DNA from: Firmicutes bacterium CAG:475
GTDB taxonomy: Bacteria; Bacillota; Clostridia; Christensenellales; CAG-917
Direction: 5' to 3'
DNA length: 17,993 bases
Assembly: GCA_000434435.1 (NCBI GenBank)
Contig: FR895631.1
Span: 1-17,993, forward strand
Positions 1-6,771 of the stretch are shown one piece after another; within the stretch, counting starts at the first letter, position 1; each line of letters opens with the position of its first letter. Made by a program: the position numbers and the translations under genes. Under the pieces are notes generated by a model. That model did not search any database and had not been told where the DNA came from. It saw only the letters and a program-made list of their open reading frames with translations.

Positions 1-30
1 AACGGCGGTTGGGGAAACACGTGAGGAAGG

Positions 31-65
31 GGGACATAGCATTTAGATTTCTAAATCTGTGTCCT
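31..65. repeat. Imperfect palindrome / stem-loop at left edge
   Basis: The core is ATTTAGA-TT-TCTAAAT (41-56). It is extended outward by GGACATAG (32-39) pairing with CTGTGTCC (57-64), with one bulged C and one G-T wobble, so about 15 pairs form around a tiny loop. It lies 12 nt beyond the stop of the minus-strand TSCPD gene and could end that transcript. The minus-strand side is followed by C-rich sequence rather than a T-tract, so it is not a textbook intrinsic terminator. It could also be a dispersed palindromic repeat. Confidence 0.5.
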
Positions 66-76
66 ATCAGTGTTGC

Positions 77-334
77 TTACACATTTTCGGCGTTCTTTGC
101 TTCTCTTACGGCTTTTGCGAGTTGTCCTGCGCAAGAAGTATCTTTGTATCCGCATTTGACGTCTTTGAGTTTGCTCTCGATTTCATCGACAGTCATACCT
201 TCAACCAAAATGGGAATTGCCGTCAGATTGCCGGGGCATCCGCCCACAAAGTGTACGTTTGTGATGATGTCGCCGTCGATGTCGAAAGATATTTCTCTTG
301 AACAAGTTCCCTTCGTTTTGTACGTGTAATGCAT
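77..334 (-). CDS. TSCPD domain-containing protein (TIGR03905-like)
   Basis: This 85-residue protein resembles the small stand-alone TSCPD family common in Clostridia. The TSCPD domain is named after a Cys-rich region also found at the C-terminus of some vitamin B12-dependent ribonucleotide reductases. Four cysteines are visible: C11 in the GTCSREI stretch, C33 in GGCPGNL, C61 in KCGYKD and C68 in TSCAGQL. Their spacing suggests a metal site, but no function is established for the stand-alone form. The start is supported by a GAGGTGA ribosome binding site a few bases upstream and by a good sigma-A promoter (360-388). It is divergent from tldD. Family assignment is fairly secure; role unknown. 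Confidence 0.82.
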   Translation of the reverse strand: MHYTYKTKGTCSREISFDIDGDIITNVHFVGGCPGNLTAIPILVEGMTVDEIESKLKDVKCGYKDTSCAGQLAKAVREAKNAENV

Positions 335-359
335 AGTTTCACCTCGTTTTATCGGTTTT

Positions 360-388
360 ATTTTATATCCATTTTCAAATCAGGTCAA
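360..388 (-). promoter_or_regulatory. Sigma-A promoter of the TSCPD gene
   Basis: On the minus strand, TTGACC (plus coordinates 383-388) and TAAAAT (360-365) are separated by exactly 17 nt. The -10 box lies about 25 nt upstream of the start codon, and the GAGGTGA ribosome binding site falls within the short leader. Confidence 0.65.
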
Positions 389-415
389 TAAATTTTTGCC
401 GTACAACTTATTTTC

Positions 416-469
416 GTTGCAGTTTTAAAATATTTTCGAAAAAGCAACGGATAGTTGCAAAATCGCAAC
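416..469. promoter_or_regulatory. Cluster of four GTTGC/GCAAC half-sites in the divergent intergenic region
   Basis: GTTGC occurs at 416-420 and 454-458, and its complement GCAAC at 444-448 and 465-469. They alternate in orientation, giving nested inverted repeats GCAAC-N5-GTTGC and GTTGC-N6-GCAAC. The cluster lies between the TSCPD promoter and the tldD promoter, where a shared regulator could bind. No regulator is identified; chance is not excluded in this AT-rich stretch. Confidence 0.3.
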
Positions 470-480
470 CAACCGAAAAC

Positions 481-510
481 TTGACAAATCGACGATGACG
501 ATTATAGAAT
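481..510 (+). promoter_or_regulatory. Sigma-A promoter of tldD-tldE
   Basis: A perfect TTGACA (481-486) is followed by TATAGA (503-508, 16-nt spacer) or TAGAAT (505-510, 18-nt spacer). Transcription would begin near 516, giving a leader of about 110 nt before the tldD start. The leader holds an 8-bp direct repeat TGCGACGT at 578-585 and 594-601. Confidence 0.6.
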
Positions 511-626
511 AAAAATAAATAAAATAAAAATAAGTTTAAGATTCAATATCGTAAAGACGACGAACTACCGCATAAAATGCGACGTAAATTCTTTGCGACG
601 TTGAAAATCCAAAAAGGAGACGGAAT

Positions 627-2045
627 ATGTTTGAAAAACTTGATCAAATCAAACCCGCGCTCAAAGATCTTGTGAAAGAACTCCGCAAGAAGTACGCTTA
701 TGCTTCCGTGCTTGCCGTCGAGGACGACAACCGCGGTTGGAGAATAAGCCGCACGGGCAAGAGAATAAACAGCCAAGGTTTCGGCGGCGGATCGGGCTAT
801 GTCGTGCGTGTATTCGACAATATCGGTTGTGCGGAATATTCATTCAACGAGTTTTCCGAGGAAAAAATACCTCAAATCGTCAAAACAATCGAAGAGCGCA
901 TTGCGCAAGAGGCAAAGTGCATTCCGCAAGGGATAGAGCCTCTTCACACCCCCATTCCGAGCGATAAACCCGCAACACTCAAAAAGGTGAGCGCATTCGA
1001 GGTTCATCCGAAGGAACTCGGAGATGAAAAAATCCTTGCAAGGCTTGACGAAATACGCAACAAGGCGTTGACGGTTGACGGCGTTCTGGACGCAATCGCA
1101 ACCATTTCGTACAGAGCGTTTAGAAAGATTTTCATCTCCGAAAATCGCGACCTCGATCAAACGATTATGTGGACAAACGGCGCAATCATGGCTATGGCGG
1201 CAAGAGGCGAGGAAGTCAAGGATGCGTACAAAGGCTTCTCCACCCTCGGCGGTGCGGAACTTTTGAACAGAATGGACGATTACGCAATCAAAGTTGCGTC
1301 CGAGGCAGTCGAACTTTTGAAGAGCGAACCTATGATTCCCGGCGAATACGATTGCATTTGCGATCCCGACACAACGGGCATGATAGTGCACGAAGCGTTC
1401 GGTCACGGCGTGGAAATGGATATGTTTGTCAAAGACAGAGCCCTTGCTTCGAGTTTTATCGACCAAAGAGTCGCAAGCGACCTCGTCACAATGCACGACG
1501 GCAACGCGGTTGACGATACGGCAACTTGCTGGTTTGACGACGAAGGCACCCTCACGGGTGACACGGTCGTCATCTCGAACGGCATTTTGAAACGCGGCAT
1601 GTGCGACGCACTCTCTGCGGCAAGACTCGGCGTAGAGCCCACCGGCAACGGCAGACGCGAAAGCTACGAGCGCAAAGTTTACACGCGTATGACAAACACC
1701 TATTTCGAAGGCGCAAAGGAAGGCGTAACTCCCGAAGATATGATTGCGTCCGTCAAATACGGTTTCTTGCTCGAATCTCCCTCCAGCGGTATGGAAGACC
1801 CGAAAAACTGGGGTATTCAATGCATGGTTACGCGCGCAAGAGAAATCAAAGACGGCAAACTCACGGGCAAAGTGTTCTCCCCCATCGTGCTCACGGGCTA
1901 CGTTCCAGACCTTCTCAAATCGGTGAGCATGATGAGTTCCTCCCTCGTAACTTGCGGCAGCGGTTTCTGCGGAAAAGGTTACAAAGAGTGGGTTAAAGTG
2001 TCCGACGGCGGCCCGTATATGAAGGCTCGCATCAGACTTGGCTGA
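627..2045 (+). CDS. tldD: TldD-family metalloprotease (TldD/PmbA, peptidase U62)
   Basis: At 472 residues this is full length for TldD, the zinc-bearing subunit of the TldD-TldE heterodimeric protease. In other bacteria the complex degrades unfolded peptides and trims modified peptides such as microcin B17 and the antitoxin CcdA. The HExxxH motif is intact as HEAFGH (H255, E256, H260), and C448 in the C-terminal GFCGKG motif fits the further Cys metal ligand of the family. The ATG is preceded by AAGGAGA at a normal distance. The partner tldE starts 11 nt downstream, so the two are co-transcribed. No modified-peptide precursor or maturation gene is visible nearby, so a housekeeping proteolytic role is more likely here. 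Confidence 0.92.
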   Translation: MFEKLDQIKPALKDLVKELRKKYAYASVLAVEDDNRGWRISRTGKRINSQGFGGGSGYVVRVFDNIGCAEYSFNEFSEEKIPQIVKTIEERIAQEAKCIPQGIEPLHTPIPSDKPATLKKVSAFEVHPKELGDEKILARLDEIRNKALTVDGVLDAIATISYRAFRKIFISENRDLDQTIMWTNGAIMAMAARGEEVKDAYKGFSTLGGAELLNRMDDYAIKVASEAVELLKSEPMIPGEYDCICDPDTTGMIVHEAFGHGVEMDMFVKDRALASSFIDQRVASDLVTMHDGNAVDDTATCWFDDEGTLTGDTVVISNGILKRGMCDALSAARLGVEPTGNGRRESYERKVYTRMTNTYFEGAKEGVTPEDMIASVKYGFLLESPSSGMEDPKNWGIQCMVTRAREIKDGKLTGKVFSPIVLTGYVPDLLKSVSMMSSSLVTCGSGFCGKGYKEWVKVSDGGPYMKARIRLG

Positions 2046-2056
2046 GAGGTGATACT

Positions 2057-3337
2057 ATGTTGGAAAAAATCAAAAAAGCATTGTCCGAGCTCAATATCGA
2101 GCGTTGGAGAATAAACGAAGTCAAAGAAGAATCGGCGGAATTGTTTTTCGTCAAGCACGCTCTTGACACAAGACGTATCAAGGACACGCACAAATGCACC
2201 GTCACCGTGTACAGACAAGGCGAAAAGGACAAAAAGAAGCTCGTGGGCAATATGAGTGCGCAAGTCATTTCCTCGATGTCTTACGATGAAATAAAGAGCG
2301 CGATCGAAAGCGCGTATTATGCGGCGCAATTTGCAATGAATCCCTATTTCGACGCTCCCGAAAAAGTCACGTCGGACACAATAGTAAAACAGGGCGAACT
2401 TGCGAGTGCGCCTCTTGCCGAAAGCGCAGGCAAAATGGCGGCGGCAGTGTTTAAGGCAGACACGAACGAGCACGCCTACGTCAACTCGACGGAAGTGTTT
2501 TGCCATAGAACTTACACTCGCATTTTGTCGTCGGAAGGCACTGACGTATCCTTCACCGACGCCGTTTGCAAAGGCGACTACGTCGTGCAATGCAAATCTC
2601 CCGAGGACGTCGAGCTTATCAATCAATTCGAATACGACGACGTATGCACCGACGCTCTTACGCAAGGCGTGAAAGAATACCTTGACTTCGTGTATGACAG
2701 AGCGTGCGCGCAAAGAGTGCTCAAAAGCGGCAAATACAACGTAATTTTGAGCGGTCAAAACCTTGCGGAAGTGCTTTCATACTACAATGAAAAATCGGCG
2801 GCGGATATGATTTATCCCGGTTATTCCACCTGGAAAATCGGCGACGGCGTGCAAGGCGACGTAATAGGCGACGCGCTCGGACTCTCCCTTGTCGCAACAA
2901 GCCCTTTCAGCGGCGACGGCATAAAAATGCAAGACCTTAAAGTTGTCGGCGACGGCAAACTTGCCGCAATGCACGGCAGCACTCCCTTCTGCCGCTACCT
3001 CGGCATAAAGCCCACCGGCGCGTATGAAAAAGTGAGATGCGAAAACAAAGGCAGCGTGTCATTTGCGGATATGAAAAAGAAACCTTGCCTTTGGGCAGTT
3101 GCGTTCTCAGATTTCCAAATGGATTCATTCTCGGGACACTTCGGCGGCGAAATCCGTCTTGCCTACCTCATCGACGGCGACAAAGTCACTCCCGTAACGG
3201 GCGGTTCTATCAACGGCAACCTCATCGAAGCGCAACAAAACGTGCGTTTCTCAAAAGAGAGATTTGTATCGGCAAACTACGAAGGCCCTTACGCCGTCGA
3301 GTTTGAAAACATTCCCGTCGCGGGCACTGCCGAATAA
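2057..3337 (+). CDS. tldE: TldE/PmbA-family protease partner subunit
   Basis: At 426 residues it fits the PmbA/TldE branch, which pairs with TldD. It lacks the HExxxH zinc motif, as is normal for TldE, which is thought to help form the substrate channel while TldD supplies the catalytic metal. The C-terminal region has the family pattern: FSDFQMDSFSGHFGGEIRLA followed by a region ending in TGGSINGNL. The start is preceded by GAGGTGAT, 11 nt after the tldD stop. A terminator follows about 40 nt after the stop, so tldD-tldE forms a two-gene transcript. The gene name is given by homology to the Escherichia coli complex. Confidence 0.88.
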   Translation: MLEKIKKALSELNIERWRINEVKEESAELFFVKHALDTRRIKDTHKCTVTVYRQGEKDKKKLVGNMSAQVISSMSYDEIKSAIESAYYAAQFAMNPYFDAPEKVTSDTIVKQGELASAPLAESAGKMAAAVFKADTNEHAYVNSTEVFCHRTYTRILSSEGTDVSFTDAVCKGDYVVQCKSPEDVELINQFEYDDVCTDALTQGVKEYLDFVYDRACAQRVLKSGKYNVILSGQNLAEVLSYYNEKSAADMIYPGYSTWKIGDGVQGDVIGDALGLSLVATSPFSGDGIKMQDLKVVGDGKLAAMHGSTPFCRYLGIKPTGAYEKVRCENKGSVSFADMKKKPCLWAVAFSDFQMDSFSGHFGGEIRLAYLIDGDKVTPVTGGSINGNLIEAQQNVRFSKERFVSANYEGPYAVEFENIPVAGTAE

Positions 3338-3377
3338 ATCGTAAAATAACAATTATCAAACAAAAATTAAAGATTTG

Positions 3378-3405
3378 GACCTCGCCGAAATATGCGAGGT
3401 CTTTT
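3378..3405 (+). terminator. Intrinsic terminator of tldD-tldE
   Basis: GACCTCGC (3378-3385) and GCGAGGTC (3394-3401) form a perfect 8-bp stem with an 8-nt loop, followed directly by TTTT. Confidence 0.8.
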
Positions 3406-3464
3406 CATATAAAAACGCCGCTCAAAAAAATTTGTTTTCATCTTGAAAAAATACTGCAAAATAT

Positions 3465-3493
3465 TTGACATTGTATCTGCAAATATATATAAT
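3465..3493 (+). promoter_or_regulatory. Consensus sigma-A promoter of the polyamine regulon
   Basis: TTGACA (3465-3470), a 17-nt spacer and TATAAT (3488-3493) match the sigma-A consensus at every position. Transcription would start near 3500, leaving a leader of about 150 nt before the regulator gene. With such a strong core promoter, repression by the operators just downstream would be the natural mode of control. Confidence 0.85.
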
Positions 3494-3507
3494 CGATTTT
3501 GATAAAT

Positions 3508-3528
3508 AAGTTTAGTTTTGCTAAACTT
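3508..3528. promoter_or_regulatory. Operator 1: AAGTTTAG-N5-CTAAACTT palindrome
   Basis: Perfect 8-bp arms (3508-3515 and 3521-3528) flank TTTTG. The site begins at about +8 relative to the predicted start of transcription, a classic roadblock or repression position. The same core, GTTTAG-N5-CTAAAC, recurs at 3590-3606. As RNA it would also form a small stem followed by a few U residues, but it lies too near the 5' end to be a typical attenuator. The likely binder is the XRE-cupin protein encoded next; this is inference. Confidence 0.6.
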
Positions 3529-3589
3529 TTTGTTAAAAAATGCAAAACCTATTAAACACGCGGTCGATTTTGCCTAAACCGACGCAAAA

Positions 3590-3606
3590 GTTTAGTCAGT
3601 CTAAAC
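3590..3606. promoter_or_regulatory. Operator 2: GTTTAG-N5-CTAAAC palindrome
   Basis: This is the same core as operator 1 with the same 5-nt spacer (TCAGT here). The two centres are 80 bp apart, and the site ends 44 nt before the regulator's ATG. A single half-site, CTAAAC, also occurs at 3574-3579. Repeated use of the same palindrome with an identical spacer argues for specific protein binding. Confidence 0.6.
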
Positions 3607-3650
3607 GAAAAGTACGATGTGTGTACTGTTTTTGCATTTAAGGAGTTTAT

Positions 3651-4184
3651 ATGGAACTTGGCACGAAAATCAAGAGGTTGCGCCTTCAAAACAACCTCAC
3701 GCAAGAGGAACTTGCCGACAGATGCGAATTGACCAAAGGTTATATCTCGCAACTGGAAAACGAGCTGACTTCACCGTCCATAACGACGCTAGAAGATATA
3801 CTCAATGCACTTGGCACTACGTTTGCGGACTTTTTCAAGGACGAAAAGGAAGAAAAGGTGGTGTTCACCGAAGCGGAGTTTATCGAAAAAGTGGCGGACA
3901 CGCACAAAATCGAATGGCTTGTGCCAAATGCTCAAAAGAACGAGATGGAACCCATCCGCGTGACCGTCGAACCGCATACGACTCTCGAAGAGGATGTACC
4001 GCACGAGGGCGAGGAATTCGGATACGTGATTTCGGGCAGAGTGTGGTTGCACATAGGGCAAGCGGCGTACTGTGTGAAAAAGGGCGAAGTGTTTTACTTC
4101 ACGTCGGACAAACCGCACCGCCTTGAAAACCGCACCAATGAAAAAGCCGTGGTGCTTTGGGTTGCGTCACCGCCCACGTTCTGA
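3651..4184 (+). CDS. XRE-family regulator with C-terminal cupin (PuuR-like)
   Basis: This 177-residue protein has an N-terminal XRE/Cro helix-turn-helix (about residues 6-60, containing LTQEELADRCELTKGYISQL) and a C-terminal cupin barrel (about 103-172, containing PHEGEEFGYVISGRV and H156). This architecture matches PuuR-type regulators, which sense putrescine or other small molecules through the cupin. The ATG is preceded by AAGGAG. It is encoded just upstream of potABCD on the same strand, so polyamine-responsive control of the transporter is the obvious reading. The two GTTTAG-N5-CTAAAC palindromes in its own leader suggest autoregulation. The ligand is inferred from context, not shown. 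Confidence 0.88.
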   Translation: MELGTKIKRLRLQNNLTQEELADRCELTKGYISQLENELTSPSITTLEDILNALGTTFADFFKDEKEEKVVFTEAEFIEKVADTHKIEWLVPNAQKNEMEPIRVTVEPHTTLEEDVPHEGEEFGYVISGRVWLHIGQAAYCVKKGEVFYFTSDKPHRLENRTNEKAVVLWVASPPTF

Positions 4185-4199
4185 TAAATAAACCGCAAC

Positions 4200-4322
4200 T
4201 GCGCCGACGGCGCAATATCACCGTTGCGTAAGCAACGATATCATCCGAACAACGTGAGGATATCACCGCACATAGTGCGATATCACCTGCGCATCGCGCA
4301 GATATCATGCGGCAATGCCGCA
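4200..4322. repeat. Array of six short hairpins joined by a conserved (G)ATATCA linker
   Basis: Successive units are TGCGCC-GAC-GGCGCA (4200-4214), CGTTGC-GTAA-GCAACG (4222-4237), a weaker unit (TCC...GGA, about 4242-4260), CGCAC-ATA-GTGCG (4267-4279), TGCGC-ATC-GCGCA (4288-4300) and TGCGGC-AAT-GCCGCA (4308-4322). After each of the first five units comes ATATCA (4215, 4238, 4260, 4280 and 4302), usually as GATATCA and often followed by CC. The period is 20-23 nt. The stems differ in sequence but stay paired. The array fills the gap between the regulator and potA and ends 17 nt before the potA ATG. Confidence 0.85.
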
Positions 4323-4339
4323 CAACCGAGGAAACACAT

Positions 4340-5974
4340 ATGACAAACAAGACACCTGTTGACAACATCATCGAACTTCGCAACGTCTACAAAGAGTACG
4401 ACGGCAAGCAAGTGGTCAAAAACGCCAGCCTCACGATAAAGCGCGGCGAATTCGTCACCCTGCTCGGTCCGAGCGGTTGCGGCAAGACCACCACTCTTCG
4501 CATGATTGCGGGCTTTGAAATGCCCACAAGCGGAAAAATCATTTTCAACGGCAAAGACATCACGGACACTCCTCCGCACCTTCGCCCCGTCAACACCGTA
4601 TTTCAAAAATACGCGCTCTTCCCTCATCTCAACGTTTTCAACAACATTGCGTTCGGTCTGAAACTCAAAGTCATACCCAACGGCACGAAAACCAACAAGA
4701 AAGGCGAAACCGTCCAACTTTTCAGAAAGTACACGAAAGCGGAAATCAAAGAAAAAGTCAACAACGCTCTCAAAATGGTTGACCTCGAAGACTACGGCCA
4801 CAGAAACGTGTCCTCTTTGAGCGGCGGACAACAACAACGCGTTGCAATCGCACGCGCTTTGGTCAACGAACCCGAAGTTTTGCTTCTCGACGAGCCTCTC
4901 GGCGCACTCGACCTCAAAATGCGCAAAGATATGCAACTCGAACTTATGGATATGCACAAACGCCTCGGCATAACTTTCATTTACGTCACGCACGACCAGG
5001 AAGAAGCTCTCACGATGTCCGACAAAATCGTCGTCATGCGCCTTGGTGAAATTCAACAAATCGCATCTCCCGAAAAGGTGTACGACGAGCCGGCAAACGC
5101 ATTCGTGGCAGACTTCATCGGTGAAAGCACCATTCTTTCGGGCACTATGCTTGAAGATTGCAAAGTCGAATTTTGCGACACCGTTTTCGAGTGCGTGGAC
5201 AAGGGCTTCAAACACAACGAACCCATCGACGTCATCATTCGTCCCGAGGACGTCAAGATCAAAAAGGTTGACGACAAACGCACCATTCTCACCGCAGAAG
5301 TCATATCGTCGGTATTCAAGGGCGACCACTATCAAATCACCCTTCTTGCCAACGGCAACGAAATCGTCGCGCACGATACCGACACTTACGAGGTCGGCGA
5401 AACGGTGGGCATATACATCAAGCCGTTCGACCTTCACATCATGCACAAAACGCGTATCATCAACGAAATCGACACCGTTATCACCGGCGAAAACCTCGTT
5501 AAAATTTGCGGAACGGACTTCGAATGCAAGACCGACCTTGAAATTGACACTCCCGTCAAAGTTTTAGTCGACTTCGACGACGTTGAAATCACCGACGACG
5601 AAGAGGACGGACAAATCGGCGCAACGGTGCTTTCCTCAATCTACAAGGGCAGCTACTATCAAGCCATTCTCTCCACCGACGACCACTATATTTTCTTTGC
5701 CGATACCGACGACGATTGGCTCAAAGGCGACCGCGTAGGCATCAAGATCGCACCGGAAAAAATCATAATCGAAAAGCGCAGCGAAGAAGAAACCTCCGTC
5801 GAAAGCGTCGTCAAGGACGAAACTCTCACAAAAGAGGAACAAGAAGCAATCGAGCAAGCGCGCCTTGTCGAACCCGAAAAATTCGACGCGGTCGAAGAAC
5901 GCATCATCGAGGCGGAACAACAAGAACAATCGCAAACCGAAACCGACGATTCTCAAAAGGAGGATATAGAGTGA
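4340..5974 (+). CDS. potA: Polyamine ABC transporter ATP-binding protein with duplicated TOBE module
   Basis: This is the ATPase that powers spermidine/putrescine uptake. Visible motifs are Walker A GPSGCGKTT (43-51), the Q-loop in NTVFQKYALFPHL, signature LSGGQ (160-164), Walker B LLLDEP ending near E185, and switch H218 in THDQEEA. An insertion of roughly 20 polar residues follows FGLKLK (about 110-130). At 544 residues it is much longer than ordinary PotA (about 350-380). The surplus is a second copy of the C-terminal regulatory module (about 265-373 and 374-479) plus an acidic, Glu/Gln-rich tail (480-544). The start at 4340 follows GAGGAAA at a good distance; an in-frame ATG at 4307 lies inside the hairpin array and is unlikely. 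The stop overlaps potB by 4 nt. Confidence 0.92.
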   Translation: MTNKTPVDNIIELRNVYKEYDGKQVVKNASLTIKRGEFVTLLGPSGCGKTTTLRMIAGFEMPTSGKIIFNGKDITDTPPHLRPVNTVFQKYALFPHLNVFNNIAFGLKLKVIPNGTKTNKKGETVQLFRKYTKAEIKEKVNNALKMVDLEDYGHRNVSSLSGGQQQRVAIARALVNEPEVLLLDEPLGALDLKMRKDMQLELMDMHKRLGITFIYVTHDQEEALTMSDKIVVMRLGEIQQIASPEKVYDEPANAFVADFIGESTILSGTMLEDCKVEFCDTVFECVDKGFKHNEPIDVIIRPEDVKIKKVDDKRTILTAEVISSVFKGDHYQITLLANGNEIVAHDTDTYEVGETVGIYIKPFDLHIMHKTRIINEIDTVITGENLVKICGTDFECKTDLEIDTPVKVLVDFDDVEITDDEEDGQIGATVLSSIYKGSYYQAILSTDDHYIFFADTDDDWLKGDRVGIKIAPEKIIIEKRSEEETSVESVVKDETLTKEEQEAIEQARLVEPEKFDAVEERIIEAEQQEQSQTETDDSQKEDIE

Positions 5975-6771
5975 AAAACACCTCTCGCAAAAAATTCAGA
6001 TTGACGAAAAAGGTGTTCTCCGTTCCCTACATCCTTTTTCTTCTGCTGTTCGTCGTAGTGCCGTTGGTTCTTATCCTCGTCAACGCGTTTTTGGACAGCG
6101 ACAACAATCTGACTCTTGAAAACTTCAAGATTTTCTTCACGTCGAAATCGAGCCTTATCGTGCTCGGCAACTCGCTTTTGGTGGGCGTCATCACCACTAT
6201 ACTGTGCCTTGTGATAGGCTATCCCGTGGCGTATTTCCTTTCAAAAATGCCTAGCGGGCGCATTTTGGTGCTGTTGTACGTCATTCCTATGGGCGTCAAC
6301 TTCCTCATCCGTACGCTTGCGACAAAGGCGATCTTCATCGCCCTGGGCGTGGACCTCGGCATGGGAACGGTGCTTTTCGGCATGGTGTACAACTATCTGC
6401 CCTTTATGATACTGCCCTTGCACACCACCATTTCGAGCATTGACAAGAGCTATATCGAAGCGGCGCAAGACCTGGGTGCAGACAAAGCGACGGTGTTTTT
6501 GAAAACCACGCTTCCCCTCTCCATGAGCGGAATATTCAGCGGAATCACAATGGTGTTTATCCCCACCATTTCCACGTATGCGATTTCGCAATTGCTCTCA
6601 AACGGCAAGATATTCCTCTTCGGCGATTCCATACAATTGAGTTTCGAACAAGGCATGTACGGCGTAGGTTCGATAATGAGCCTTGTCATGCTGGTGTTCG
6701 TTCTCATCTCCAACTTCGTCATGAACAAGTTTAACCGCAACAGCAACGCTGTAAGGAGGTCGTTATGGTAA
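5971..6771 (+). CDS. potB: Polyamine ABC transporter permease PotB
   Basis: This 266-residue inner membrane permease forms half of the transport channel with PotC. A basic N-terminus leads into the first membrane helix (YILFLLLFVVVPLVLILV), and about six helices are expected. The cytoplasmic EAA loop that contacts PotA is clear: YIEAAQDLGADKATVFLKTT, with E163-A164-A165. The GTG start at 5971 overlaps the potA stop (GTGA) and is preceded by AAGGAGG 7 nt upstream. Reading further upstream in this frame only gives Arg-rich sequence antiparallel in character to the potA tail. Length and motifs are normal for the family. Confidence 0.92.
   Translation: MKNTSRKKFRLTKKVFSVPYILFLLLFVVVPLVLILVNAFLDSDNNLTLENFKIFFTSKSSLIVLGNSLLVGVITTILCLVIGYPVAYFLSKMPSGRILVLLYVIPMGVNFLIRTLATKAIFIALGVDLGMGTVLFGMVYNYLPFMILPLHTTISSIDKSYIEAAQDLGADKATVFLKTTLPLSMSGIFSGITMVFIPTISTYAISQLLSNGKIFLFGDSIQLSFEQGMYGVGSIMSLVMLVFVLISNFVMNKFNRNSNAVRRSLW

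Noticed and set aside
578..601. 8-bp direct repeat TGCGACGT in the tldD leader
   Set aside because: Two copies 16 bp apart are suggestive but too short to claim as a regulatory site without comparison.
577..675. A 32-codon open frame in the tldD leader, considered as a leader or precursor peptide
   Set aside because: It has no ribosome binding site, overlaps the tldD start in another frame, and lacks precursor-like features.
840..1820. A 326-codon minus-strand open frame across tldD
   Set aside because: Shadow of tldD; no motifs and atypical composition.
4200..4322. CRISPR array
   Set aside because: The units are only 20-23 nt, the conserved part is 6-8 nt, and the variable part is palindromic. 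No cas genes are nearby.
4307..4339. N-terminal extension of PotA from an ATG at 4307
   Set aside because: It lies within the last hairpin of the array and has no ribosome binding site; the ATG at 4340 has GAGGAAA and begins a normal PotA N-terminus.
4283..5446. A 387-codon minus-strand open frame across potA
   Set aside because: It is antisense to a clear ABC ATPase and its composition (Phe, Val, Asp, His rich) is typical of a shadow frame.
5716..5970. PotB starting far upstream at 5716
   Set aside because: This part overlaps the potA tail in another frame and encodes Arg-rich sequence; the GTG at 5971 has a strong AAGGAGG and overlaps the potA stop.
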